A stretch of DNA of 64,000 nucleotides from positions 62,001-126,000 of the forward strand of contig JAXMBL010000003.1 of assembly GCA_046349915.1 (NCBI GenBank), in the 5' to 3' direction. The notes below the pieces were generated by a model. The model was not told the DNA's origin. It was given only the letters and a program-made list of their open reading frames with translations, and searched no databases. Source of the stretch: CAIXSC01 sp046349915. GTDB lineage: Bacteria > Planctomycetota > Planctomycetia > Pirellulales > Pirellulaceae. Below, in pieces: positions 8,388 through 17,344 of the stretch. Numbering within the stretch: the stretch's first letter is position 1; every line of letters starts with the position of its first letter. A program made the translations under genes and the position numbers.

Positions 8388-9769
8388 GCTTCACACGACG
8401 CGACACGCTTAAGAAAATGTCTTTGGGCGCCGGAGCCGTTTTGCTGACGCCTTTCCTGCGTCAGGTAGAACTGCAGGCCGCAGGCAACGCGAACGCGATG
8501 CCCCATCGTTTTGTGTTTGTTGTTAAATCGAGCGGCATCATCCCCGATGGCATAACACCTGAGGCATTCAAAGGCAAAGATTCGAGCAGCAGTTTATTCG
8601 AGCGGGATTTGGCAAACGTTTCTCTGCCGTCATCCATGCGTGCCTTGGAGCCCTTTAAAGATCAGCTTTCGATCGTGCAGGGGCTCTCGGGGAAAATGTG
8701 CCGTGGTGGTCACTCGAGTTGGTTTGGCATGATGGGTGTCTACATGACCGGAGGCGAGTTTGATGCAGGGGCGGTGATCAGAGCCACCGCCGATGCAGAA
8801 TTGGCCAAACTCAACCCAGCGCCCTTTAATCATTTAGGACTAGCGATCAAAGGCAAGGCGTTAAGCAGCGACTATGGTGGGACCATGTATCCAGGAATCA
8901 CTGCCGTCGGGCCGGGACAAGAGCTGCCTTTCCAGGGATCTCCTAACATAGCGTACGAGGAACTCTTTGGCTCTGCCGTTTCGTCCAGTAGCAAGGCGGA
9001 AAAAAGCTTCAAGCTGCAAAGGAATCTTCTTGATTTCATGGTGGATGATATCAAGACGGTTACGAAGGCTATCCCCTCGTCGGAACGTAGAAAAATGGAC
9101 GCCTACCTCAATGCTTTTGAGGAACTTCAGGTACGTCACAGTAAGTTGTCGAGTATGAAACAACAGATTGCGGCAAACGCGCCGGGGTACTCTGACAAGT
9201 TCACCTCTACTGTGGAGGAAGTTCGTCAGGAAGCACAGTTTGATTTGGCCACCGCCGCACTGATCGCAGGCCTCACCAACGTCGTCACTATTCGTCTTGA
9301 TAATGTTGATATGACCTACAAGAGACTGGGGATCGACCAGCATAACCATGGTATCGGGCACAATGAGGGAACCAAAAGTCAGGCTGAATACCGTGAAATC
9401 ATCCAACAACATCATTCAGAACTTCTTGCTACGATGGCCAAGAAACTGAGGGCGGTTCCTGAGGGTGATGGAGACATGCTGGACAACACCATGATCATTT
9501 TCTTATCGGACTCAAGCGATAATCATCATGGAACCGGGGTGGAGTGGCCCTATCTGATTGTTGGCGGAGGCGGCGGTAAACTTAAGCTGCCGGGTCGTTA
9601 TCTGCGTTACCCAAAATATGGTGAAAAGGGCTGCCGTACCATCGGCGACTGGTGGACCACTCTTCTCAATGCCTACGGTAACCCCATCAAGTATTATGGC
9701 AATGAAGATCTTGTACTTAAACAAAATGGCTGCTCACATGCGGGGCCACTTGAGGAGCTCTTGGTTTGA
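8384..9769 (+). CDS. DUF1552 family exported protein
   Basis: A 461-residue protein with a Tat-like N-terminus (TRRDTLKKMSLGAGAVLL). The body is typical of DUF1552: SIVQGLSGKMCRGGHSSWFG, TIRLDNVDMTYKRLGIDQHN, and the alkaline-phosphatase-like C-terminal block IFLSDSSDNHHGTG. DUF1552 genes commonly follow DUF1592 genes, as here with an ATGA overlap. The biochemical role is not established. The stop codon is only 6 bp from the end of IS66-B at 9776, so a terminator or downstream partner has been lost. Lower GC, shared with the upstream gene, suggests joint transfer. Confidence 0.9.
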   Translation: MSFTRRDTLKKMSLGAGAVLLTPFLRQVELQAAGNANAMPHRFVFVVKSSGIIPDGITPEAFKGKDSSSSLFERDLANVSLPSSMRALEPFKDQLSIVQGLSGKMCRGGHSSWFGMMGVYMTGGEFDAGAVIRATADAELAKLNPAPFNHLGLAIKGKALSSDYGGTMYPGITAVGPGQELPFQGSPNIAYEELFGSAVSSSSKAEKSFKLQRNLLDFMVDDIKTVTKAIPSSERRKMDAYLNAFEELQVRHSKLSSMKQQIAANAPGYSDKFTSTVEEVRQEAQFDLATAALIAGLTNVVTIRLDNVDMTYKRLGIDQHNHGIGHNEGTKSQAEYREIIQQHHSELLATMAKKLRAVPEGDGDMLDNTMIIFLSDSSDNHHGTGVEWPYLIVGGGGGKLKLPGRYLRYPKYGEKGCRTIGDWWTTLLNAYGNPIKYYGNEDLVLKQNGCSHAGPLEELLV

Positions 9770-9861
9770 TTGTCGGTGTCCTTTCGGTAAGCCTGCGTGA
9801 TCTGTCTTGCCCCAATTGCTAGGGTTGCCAACTGGGTTCAAGGGACTCGGAGGGCAGAGCG

Positions 9862-10317
9862 ATGGCGGGGCGTGGTCGGCGGGCGGTGGCGGCGGAACTA
9901 ACAGTGCCGGGCGAGCGTTTTGCGCGGTGGCGGCGCGGACGCGTCCGTGGGGCTCGGATTCCCCACGAGCTGTGGCAACTCGCCATCGAGCTGGCCGGAC
10001 GCTATGGCGTGAGTCGCGTGGCGGGGGTGGTCCGAGTCGGTTACTACGAGTTGCAGAAGCAATGCCGCTTGGCCGCTGATCGCGTGGACTCGGCGCCACG
10101 GACTCTCCCGGAGCGAGCGCCTCGATTCATCGAATTGCCTCGTTCTGTGGAGCCGACGAGCGCTTCAGCAAAAGCCCCGGGAATGGCCAGCGCCGAGGCG
10201 GGGGAATGTGTGATCGAGTTGGATCATGTTTCCGGCCATCGGTTACGTCTGCGGATACCCGTCGCCGACGCCGCACTGATCGCACCGATTATCCGCCAAC
10301 TGTGGGAGGCACGCTGA
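9862..10317 (+). CDS. tnpA: IS66-B TnpA-like protein
   Basis: A 151-residue TnpA, same length as the copy at 1947-2402 and nearly identical except for the stretch following SVEPTS (here ASAKAPGMASAEAGE), where the left copy has two compensating indels. The HTH-like segment lies around GRYGVSRVAGVVRV. The stop TGA (10315-10317) overlaps the tnpB ATG (10317-10319), indicating coupled translation. It is followed only by a truncated tnpB and no tnpC, so this copy cannot transpose by itself. Confidence 0.8.
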   Translation: MAGRGRRAVAAELTVPGERFARWRRGRVRGARIPHELWQLAIELAGRYGVSRVAGVVRVGYYELQKQCRLAADRVDSAPRTLPERAPRFIELPRSVEPTSASAKAPGMASAEAGECVIELDHVSGHRLRLRIPVADAALIAPIIRQLWEAR

Positions 10318-10617
10318 TGCTCCAGGTCACGGCGCAGACTCGCATCTTGGTATGCGTGGAACCGGTTGACTTTCGCAATGGCATCGACGGCTTGGCCGCG
10401 CTGTGCCGCGCGGCGTTGGGCGAAGACCCGTTTCGCGGTACGGTGTTCGTCTTTCGCAACCGGCGCGGCACGACGCTCAAGGCGTTGGCTTACGACGGTC
10501 AAGGCTTCTGGCTTTGCCAGAAGCGGCTTTCGGAAGGACGGTTTCGCTGGTGGCCCTCTGCCACGGATCAGCGCGCAACGTTGTTGGCCGCGCATGAGTT
10601 GCAGGTGCTGCTTTCCG
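10317..10617 (+). pseudogene. tnpB: IS66-B TnpB, interrupted by IS66-A
   Basis: The frame begins MLQVTAQTRILVCVEPVDFR and stays open to 10617, where the IS66-A terminal repeat begins. It is interrupted after HELQVLLS, as in the left copy. The 8 bases gctttccg at the junction are presumably one half of the original target duplication. The other half is not found beside this IS66-A copy, whose far end is followed by tcgcgacc. That indicates recombination after insertion. Confidence 0.8.
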
Positions 10618-10667
10618 GTGAGCGTTGCATCCGCGACGTAGGTGGAGTCGGCTACGGGCGGACGGCG

Positions 10668-10953
10668 TCAGTACCACGCTCTGAGAGAGCCCTTGCCGGA
10701 CTCCAGGATGAACTCAAGTCGCTCGCAGAGGTCGTGCGCGTCCTCATCGTCGCAAGTCGAGCTTGACGATGGCGTGGTTCAGATCGCCGATCAGCCAATC
10801 CAGATCGACTCGCGTCAGCTTGATCGTCGCGACTTCAACGTCTGGCGCAAGTGCCTCGAGTTGATCCTGAACATCGGGAGTGGCGTTCCACTTCCGCAGC
10901 ACGGCGCGTTCATGAGGAAGCAGTTGCACACGGATGTCAGAACGTTGCGTCAT
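10668..10953 (-). pseudogene. IS66-A accessory ORF, frameshifted copy
   Basis: Third copy of the 94-residue accessory gene. The start at 10953 and the stop region at 10668-10670 align with the intact copies, but one extra T near 10752 shifts the frame after AIVKLD and ends the protein at residue 69. Otherwise nearly identical to 1312-1596 and 15851-16135. Confidence 0.8.
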
Positions 10954-10983
10954 GGTAGAGGATTCCAGTGGGCGTTACGGGAA

Positions 10984-12628
10984 TCACGCGGCGCGACGTC
11001 GACGCTCCTCGCGTTTTCGCGAGCGCGCAGCGCGCGATCGTGGGCTTCCTGCACGCGTTGGGGAAGATGATGTTGAGGGTGCTCGGTGATCCAATGGTCG
11101 GGCAACAACGACTCCAGTTCGTCGTCTGTCGTAGTTGGTAAGCGAGCATAGACGTCTTGCAGGTACGCGAACGGATCGATGTGCAATCGGTTGCAGGTCT
11201 TAGTCAGCGTGAACAACTTCGCCGCCGTATGGCCCGCCGCGGCACGCCCCAAGAAGAGCCAAGCCTTGCGTCCCAGAATCGGAAATTTGAGTGCTCTTTC
11301 AGCGGCGTTATTGTCCAGCGGAACATCGCCTGATTCTAAGAAACGCAAGAAGGAAGGCCAGCGGTCCAGCAAGTAGTTAATCGCCCAACAACTTGTCCTT
11401 GGGCAATCTAGTCTGCCGCGTCTCCTCCAGCCAACGGTGGAACTCTTCCACGATCGGCTTCGATTGTTCCTGTCGAGCGGAGAGTCGCAGCGCGGAGTCG
11501 GCCGCTCGATAACGATCCTCGATGTCGAAGAGTTGTTGGAAGTAGCGCATGGCCCGTTTCGTGAGCGTGGTCGGGCCTTGCTTGTGACAAGCTTCAAAGC
11601 CACGACGCGTGAATCCAGCACGTGGCTTTCAAGACTCCGGGCCAGAGCTTGCCGATCCGTTCGTAAGCGATATAGGCGTCGGCAACCAAGTACCCTTGAA
11701 ATCCCTGGAGAAACGCTTCGGGACCGACGCAACTACGACTCGAGGTGTAGACAAAACAGTCGTAGGGATGCCGCGCGTCGCCCACCCCGGCCCAGAGGTA
11801 ACCAGTGAGCGTCTGGCCCTCGTCACACAGTTCTTGTACGTAGGTCTCGTCCACATGGAGAACTGTGGACTGTCGGATGCAATGCCACATCAGATCGACC
11901 AGCCGTGTGACGCCCTGCGCCACTTCTCGCATCCAACGCCATTGCGTACTGCGTTCGATGCGGTAGCCCGCTCGCCCCGTGATGTCTTCCAGACGGTAAT
12001 AGGGCAGGTGATCGGCAAAGCGAGACACGGTCAAATAGGCCAAGAGACTTGGGCTGGCAAACGACTTGATCAAACACACGGGGCGTGCGCGGTGGCAACC
12101 ACTGATTGCTCGTCCTCTCGGTCGAGCACGATTACTTCCAGATACTGCTCAATGACCTTGAACTGCATGGGGATCACCTCCAAGAGTTCGCCGATCTGCT
12201 TGAAGAAGCGACGAGCGCGTGGATTGTCCCGCATCTCGACGGGGATCTCCTCGGGCTTGAGGTAGATGAGCCGCTGCTCTCGCGGCATGCACTCGGGAAA
12301 CTTGCGTCATGCGGCGACCACGACTCGTTCGCTTCTTCTTCTCCTCCTGCTGCTGCGGCGGTGGCGACTGTTCTGTCGCGGCGGCGTTAGACGGGTCGGT
12401 GGGAGGCTCGGCGGCGGGCGAGTTCGGCGGCGAGTCGTCGATGAATCTCTCGCGGCGCGAGCCAAAGAGTTCCCGTTTGAGAAGGGCGTTGTCCGCCGCG
12501 AGTTGTTCCAACTTCAGTTGCAGCTCGGTAATCGTCGCTTGTTGCGTCCTCACGATAGCCTCTAACTGCCTAATCCGTTCGTGGCAGGCGGCCAGGCTCG
12601 TGGGTAGAGGGTCGTGAGGTGAACTCAT
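10984..12628 (-). pseudogene. tnpC: IS66-A transposase TnpC, multiple frameshifts
   Basis: Starts MSSPHDPLPTSLAACHERIR at 12628, followed by a predicted coiled coil (QLEAIVRTQQATITELQLK) and the basic block KKKRTSRGR. The frame is lost near 12310 by a small difference in the RGR/RKF region, again near 12080 by a missing C, and near 11600 by a 2-base loss in the WIHARRGF block. It is also disturbed near 11390 and 11030. Intact length would be about 547 residues. The catalytic blocks HVDETYVQEL and DNNAAERALK are still readable in pieces. Confidence 0.85.
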
Positions 12629-12727
12629 ACGCAAGCCCGTCCATGGGAATGACGTTGCGTACTGGGAATATTCAGATCTCGCGCGCAACGCAAGATCGAT
12701 TCGCAAGCTCTTTCCAGAAAACCGCGA

Positions 12728-13088
12728 CTACTTCGCTAGCTGAAACCGAGGTCGTTGACGAACCGAAGAGAGGTCAATGCCGTCCAGGATTAGCGATAGC
12801 TGGGATCGCGTGAGCTCGCGAGCTGCTTGGTCATGGAGATTCTCCTGCGGTGGAAATTGATAGGTGCCCTTCTGAAGTTGCTGATACCAGATGCAATAGC
12901 CGACTTGTCCCCAGTACAGAATCTTGACTCGATCGCGACGTCGATTGAAGAACACAAACAAACTTCCCGAGAGCGGATCTTGTCCCATGGCGGACTCGAT
13001 GATGGCCACTAAACCGTCGAAGCTCTTCTTCATGTCAACGGTCTCGCTGCAGAGAAACACGCGAACTTGGGGAGCGAGGTGTAATCAT
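12728..13088 (-). pseudogene. tnpB: IS66-A TnpB, frameshift at codon 4
   Basis: Same gene as the intact copy at 13719-14078. The ATG at 13088 overlaps the tnpA stop, but one extra C near 13080 breaks the frame almost immediately. The rest of the gene, from VFLCSETVDMKKSFDGL to RPRFQLAK, stays open. Translation could only begin at an internal codon such as the ATG near 13060. Confidence 0.75.
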
Positions 13089-13460
13089 GTGACGACTCGC
13101 TTATCCAAGGCCTCGAGTACGACCTGCAGATCCTGGGCGCTGACGGCCCCGACCAACCGCACCCGACAACCAGTCGGATGGAGAATCTCCAGCTTCGCGC
13201 GCGCGTGGCGAGCCGCCGAGCAAACCCATGGGCAGGAACAAGCCCGAGCCGTCTTGGACCGACGGTCGCGACGCTACGCTCGACGCATTATCAACCACTG
13301 GCCGAGTCGCCGCGGCGAACCGCTTACGCCACTGGTAAAAGGACTGTTCCGACACGCCCTCCGCACCGCAGAACTGCCGCACCGACAGTCCACTCCCAGC
13401 GTGCCTCGCCAACAACTCACGCCAAAACCGCTCCCGCTTCGTACTCGACCTGCCTGTCAT
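13085..13460 (-). pseudogene. tnpA: IS66-A TnpA, frameshifted
   Basis: The only copy with an N-terminus: MTGRSSTKRERFWRELLARH, then a helix-turn-helix region SVRQFCGAEGVSEQSFYQWR, as in IS66 TnpA/IS3 OrfA-type DNA-binding proteins. The ATG at 13460 follows a purine-rich AGGGGGAA site about 8 bp upstream. An extra 4 bases in the GCGC-rich stretch near 13195 shift the frame before the C-terminus. The correct C-terminus is preserved in the fragment at 13540-13722. Confidence 0.8.
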
Positions 13461-13539
13461 CGGTTGTTCCCCCTGGTGAAGAAAGTAAAACTTCTTCACC
13501 CTACCAACCGACTCAAGACGCCGCGGATGCAACGCTCAC

Positions 13540-13722
13540 TCGCGACCGTCGGTCCAAGACGGCTCGGGCTTGTTCCTGCCCATGGGTTTGCTCGGCGGCT
13601 CGCCACGCGCGAAGCTGGAGATTCTCCATCCGACTGGTTGTCGGGTGCGGTTGGTCGGGGCCGTCAGCGCCCAGGATCTGCAGGTCGTACTCGAGGCCTT
13701 GGATAAGCGAGTCGTCACATGA
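13540..13722 (+). pseudogene. tnpA: IS66-A TnpA C-terminal fragment
   Basis: Open in the frame giving GLFLPMGLLGGS, AKLEILHPTGCRVRLVGAV and ending ALDKRVVT. The stop (13720-13722) overlaps the tnpB ATG (13719). The gene is cut at 13540 by the left end of copy 2. Confidence 0.75.
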
Positions 13723-14078
13723 TTACACTCGCTCCCCAAGTTCGCGTGTTTCTCTGCAGCGAGACCGTTGACATGAAGAAGAGCTTCGACGGTTTAGTGG
13801 CCATCATCGAGTCCGCCATGGGACAAGATCCGCTCTCGGGAAGTTTGTTTGTGTTCTTCAATCGACGTCGCGATCGAGTCAAGATTCTGTACTGGGGACA
13901 AGTCGGCTATTGCATCTGGTATCAGCAACTTCAGAAGGGCACCTATCAATTTCCACCGCAGGAGAATCTCCATGACCAAGCAGCTCGCGAGCTCACGCGA
14001 TCCCAGCTATCGCTAATCCTGGACGGCATTGACCTCTCTTCGGTTCGTCAACGACCTCGGTTTCAGCTAGCGAAGTAG
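13719..14078 (+). CDS. tnpB: IS66-A TnpB
   Basis: Intact 119-residue IS66 Orf2/TnpB protein: MITLAPQVRVFLCSETVDMK, then GLVAIIESAMGQDPLSGSLF, VFFNRRRDRVKILYW and YCIWYQQLQKGTYQFP. TnpB is needed for IS66 transposition, but its activity is not known. The start codon overlaps the tnpA stop by ATGA. The extended tail after QENLHDQA (ARELTRSQLSLILDGIDLSS) includes the conserved L..LLDG-type motif of the family, which the 2489-2707 copy has lost. Confidence 0.9.
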   Translation: MITLAPQVRVFLCSETVDMKKSFDGLVAIIESAMGQDPLSGSLFVFFNRRRDRVKILYWGQVGYCIWYQQLQKGTYQFPPQENLHDQAARELTRSQLSLILDGIDLSSVRQRPRFQLAK

Positions 14079-14177
14079 TCGCGGTTTTCTGGAAAGAGCT
14101 TGCGAATCGATCTTGCGTTGCGCGCGAGATCTGAATATTCCCAGTACGCAACGTCATTCCCATGGACGGGCTTGCGT

Positions 14178-15820
14178 ATGAGTTCACCTCACGACCCTCT
14201 ACCCACGAGCCTGGCCGCCTGCCACGAACGGATTAGGCAGTTAGAGGCTATCGTGAGGACGCAACAAGCGACGATTACCGAGCTGCAACTGAAGTTGGAA
14301 CAACTCGCGGCGGACAACGCCCTTCTCAAACGGGAACTCTTTGGCTCGCGCCGCGAGATTCATCGACGACTCGCCGCCGAACTCGCCCGCCGCCGAGCCT
14401 CCCACCGACCCGTCTAACGCCGCCGCGACAGAACAGTCGCCACCGCCGCAGCAGCAGGAGGAGAAGAAGAAGCGAACGAGTCGTGGTCGTTTACGACGCA
14501 AGTTTCCCGAGTGCATGCCGCGAGAGCAGCGGCTCATCTACCTCAAGCCCGAGGAGATCCCCGTCGAGATGCGGGACAATCCACGCGCTCGTCGCTTCTT
14601 CAAGCAGATCGGCGAACTCTTGGAGGTGATCCCCATGCAGTTCAAGGTCATTGAGCAGTATCTGGAAGTAATCGTGCTCGACCGAGAGGACGAGCAATCA
14701 GTGGTTGCCACCGCGCCACGCCCCGTGTGTTTGATCAAGTCGTTTGCCAGCCCAAGTCTCTTGGCCTATTTGACCGTGTCTCGCTTTGCCGATCACCTGC
14801 CCTATTACCGTCTGGAAGACATCACGGGGCGAGCGGGCTACCGCATCGAACGCAGTACGCAATGGCGTTGGATGCGAGAAGTGGCGCAGGGCGTCACACG
14901 GCTGGTCGATCTGATGTGGCATTGCATCCGACAGTCCACAGTTCTCCATGTGGACGAGACCTACGTACAAGAACTGTGTGACGAGGGCCAGACGCTCACT
15001 GGTTACCTCTGGGCCGGGGTGGGCGACGCGCGGCATCCCTACGACTGTTTTGTCTACACCTCGAGTCGTAGTTGCGTCGGTCCCGAAGCGTTTCTCCAGG
15101 GATTTCAAGGGTACTTGGTTGCCGACGCCTATATCGCTTACGAACGGATCGGCAAGCTCTGGCCCGGAGTCTTGAAAGCCACGTGCTGGATTCACGCGCG
15201 TCGTGGCTTTGAAGCTTGTCACAAGCAAGGCCCGACCACGCTCACGAAACGGGCCATGCGCTACTTCCAACAACTCTTCGACATCGAGGATCGTTATCGA
15301 GCGGCCGACTCCTGCTGCGACTCTCCGCTCGACAGGAACAATCGAAGCCGATCGTGGAAGAGTTCCACCGTTGGCTGGAGGAGACGCGGCAGACTAGATT
15401 GCCCAAGGACAAGTTGTTGCGCGATTAACTACTTGCTGGACCGCTGGCCTTCCTTCTTGCGTTTCTTAGAATCAGGCGATGTTCCGCTGGACAATAACGC
15501 CGCTGAAAGAGCACTCAAATTTCCGATTCTGGGACGCAAGGCTTGGCTCTTCTTGGGGCGTGCCGCGGCGGGCCATACGGCGGCGAAGTTGTTCACGCTG
15601 ACTAAGACCTGCAACCGATTGCACATCGATCCGTTCGCGTACCTGCAAGACGTCTATGCTCGCTTACCAACTACGACAGACGACGAACTGGAGTCGTTGT
15701 TGCCCGACCATTGGATCACCGAGCACCCTCAACATCATCTTCCCCAACGCGTGCAGGAAGCCCACGATCGCGCTGCGCGCTCGCGAAAAACGCGAGGAGC
15801 GTCGACGTCGCGCCGCGTGA
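14178..15820 (+). pseudogene. tnpC: IS66-A transposase TnpC, frameshifted
   Basis: Best-preserved tnpC. The start MSSPHDPLPTSL at 14178 is followed by a coiled coil, then a 2-base loss near 14357 (GSRRE to IHRR) shifts the frame. From about 14360 to the end a second frame is open for more than 480 codons. It covers the basic region RTSRGRLRRKFPECMPREQR, the HTH-like SLLAYLTVSRFADHLPYYRL, catalytic HVDETYVQEL, GYLVADAYIAYE and DNNAAERALK. A missing base near 15312 and two missing near 15420 garble about 35 residues in between. Removing three small indels would restore about 547 residues. Confidence 0.85.
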
Positions 15821-15850
15821 TTCCCGTAACGCCCACTGGAATCCTCTACC

Positions 15851-16135
15851 ATGACGCAACGTTCTGACATCCGTGTGCAACTGCTTCCTCATGAACGCGC
15901 CGTGCTGCGGAAGTGGAACGCCACTCCCGATGTTCAGGATCAACTCGAGGCACTTGCGCCAGACGTTGAAGTCGCGACGATCAAGCTGACGCGAGTCGAT
16001 CTGGATTGGCTGATCGGCGATCTGAACCACGCCATCGTCAAGCTCGACTGCGACGATGAGGACGCGCACGACCTCTGCGAGCGACTTGAGTTCATCCTGG
16101 AGTCCGGCAAGGGCTCCCTCAGAGCGTGGTACTGA
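15851..16135 (+). CDS. IS66-A accessory protein, unknown function (94 aa)
   Basis: Encodes exactly the same 94-residue protein as 1312-1596 (MTQRSDIRVQLL to SLRAWY); the differences I see are synonymous (GAT/GAC and TCT/TCC). It lies 30 bp after tnpC and 29 bp before the terminal repeat. The protein is unaltered in two of three copies although tnpC is broken in all three. No recognised domain. Confidence 0.7.
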   Translation: MTQRSDIRVQLLPHERAVLRKWNATPDVQDQLEALAPDVEVATIKLTRVDLDWLIGDLNHAIVKLDCDDEDAHDLCERLEFILESGKGSLRAWY

Positions 16136-16185
16136 CGCCGTCCGCCCGTAGCCGACTCCACCTACGTCGCGGATGCAACGCTCAC

Positions 16186-16860
16186 GCACGTCTGAATCAG
16201 GCTCATGCGCAGATCGCCGACCGCGGCGCCGTTGTCCGTCTTATAGAACAACGAGTTCTTTCGATGAATGATGGCCTTTTTCAGAGCTCGTTCGCAGATG
16301 TTATTGTCCAGCGGAGCGCCAGCGACGCGCAGGAACAGCGTGAGCTTTTCCCAGTGCTTGCGCAAGTAGTCGAGCGCCGCGCCGAGCTGCGAGTTCTTTT
16401 CGACAAGCTTCTCATCGAACTGCCTGGTGATCCACGACCGCAAGGCTTCGAAGACCGGCGCGGTATGTTGCTGGTGCAGTCGTAACCGCTCGTCCGCCGA
16501 CAGGCACTCCTTCTTCGCCGCGGCGTCGACGACATAGGCGACTTTCAGCGACTCCAATACATACCGGCACTCCGCGGGAAAGTTCGCACTCGCGTCCACG
16601 AAGTACCGGCGTGCGTGCGCGATGCAGTTCGCGACGATCGTTTCGAATTCAGCCGAGACGTTGCGCGACAACGCATCACTCATCTGGATTGGCGGCGCCA
16701 GTTCCGCCGCGCGAAGCTGCAGGACTTTCGCGAGGTTCACGGTGGCGGCTTCAGCCAGTGCCTTGAGCGTCGTGCCGCGCCGAGTCTCCGCGATCAACTG
16801 CCAATCGGCATTGCTTCTGCAACTCGCACGAGAGAGTCGATCCTTGGCTTGCCTGCGACT
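16186..16860 (-). pseudogene. tnpC: IS66-B deletion derivative: tnpA/tnpB scraps fused to TnpC fragment
   Basis: Minus-strand debris of IS66-B. From 16800 toward 16186 it reads a TnpB scrap (RRGTTLKAL) joined to TnpC sequence: LAPPIQMSDALSRNVSAEFE, HARRYFVDASANFPAECRYV, and the catalytic-Glu block GAPLDNNICERALKKAIIHR. It ends at SLIQTC, where IS66-A copy 3 is inserted at 16185. Sequence at 16780-16840 resembles part of IS66-B tnpA. Internal deletions removed most of the element. Its TnpC is only distantly like that of IS66-A. Confidence 0.75.
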
Positions 16861-17311
16861 TGCGGTTTTCCATTTCGAAAGCACACCGAAATCAAACCGT
16901 GTCAGAGGTTCAAAGAACCCCGCAGTGAATTGGGTAGGCTTCTATTCGCTCCAAGCTCTTCACCGAGTGCCCCGAGCATCGCGCGAACTCGCATCGCAGC
17001 GAATGGCCTCATCCTTGGGAAATCCCCAGGCCAGGAGGGTTCGCAGTCATTAGCCGATGGTTGAGCGTAGCGATACCACCGGATGGAGAGGTTGAGGCGA
17101 GCACTGCCGCTACCGCTACCACGAGCAACGAGTCAGATTTCATCCTCACGCGGGCCGCGTTGTCGTCGTGCGTGCCATGGGAACCGGTGGTGTCGCTGCG
17201 CTCAACCACCGGCTAATAGCTATCAAGCCTCCGGCTTGAAGGACAATTCCCTCTCACGGATAAGTGTTATTGATGGCGAGTGTTGCTCGCCACGGATCAT
17301 CTTCGAAGGTA
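16861..17311. repeat. Dispersed repeat R, copy R1 (about 450 bp)
   Basis: Nearly identical to R2 (20874-21323), same orientation, starting TGCGGTTTTCCATTTCG and ending at CGGATCATCTTC. It contains the palindrome TCAAGCC-TCC-GGCTTGA (17223-17239) and GGCGAG-TGTTG-CTCGCC. Short open frames on either strand show no coding character. Its end at 17311 is where the deleted IS66-B copy begins. Confidence 0.8.
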
Positions 17312-17344
17312 GTGTCCCTTCGGCAAGCCTGCAATTTCTCGCAG

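Larger units (their letters stand above)
9776..10617 (+). mobile_element. IS66-B element, right fragment (mirror of 1647-2488)
   Basis: The element begins with GTGTCCTTTCGGTAAGCC at 9776, one base different from the left copy, followed by tnpA and the 5' part of tnpB. It is cut at 10617 by IS66-A copy 2 at exactly the same tnpB position as the left fragment. With the left fragment it brackets 2489-9775, both tnpA-proximal ends facing inward. Confidence 0.85.
10618..13539 (-). mobile_element. IS66-A element, copy 2 (both ends present, genes broken)
   Basis: The only IS66-A copy with both termini. The right end is 10618-10638 and the left end 13519-13539; the 21-bp repeats differ at one base. 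Length is 2922 bp, normal for IS66. Gene order from the left end is tnpA, tnpB, tnpC, accessory ORF, all on the minus strand, and each carries at least one frameshift. The flanking 8-mers differ (gctttccg and tcgcgacc), so the two ends do not come from one simple insertion. The left end lies inside the tnpA of copy 3. Confidence 0.9.
10618..16185. repeat. Large head-to-head inverted repeat of two IS66-A copies
   Basis: Arms are 10618-13271 (minus-strand element) and 13540-16185 (plus-strand element), about 2.65 kb each. They are separated by a 268-bp spacer made of the copy-2 left end and tnpA N-terminus. The arms differ mainly by scattered 1-4 base indels. Such palindromes are unstable in many hosts and difficult to assemble. 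Confidence 0.85.
13540..16185 (+). mobile_element. IS66-A element, copy 3 (left end replaced by copy 2)
   Basis: Plus-strand IS66-A lacking its left terminus and tnpA N-terminus because the left end of copy 2 interrupts it at 13540. The right terminal repeat is 16165-16185. The right end is embedded in a decayed IS66-B tnpC at the codons SLIQTC. Encodes a tnpA tail, intact tnpB, frameshifted tnpC and an intact accessory ORF. Confidence 0.85.
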
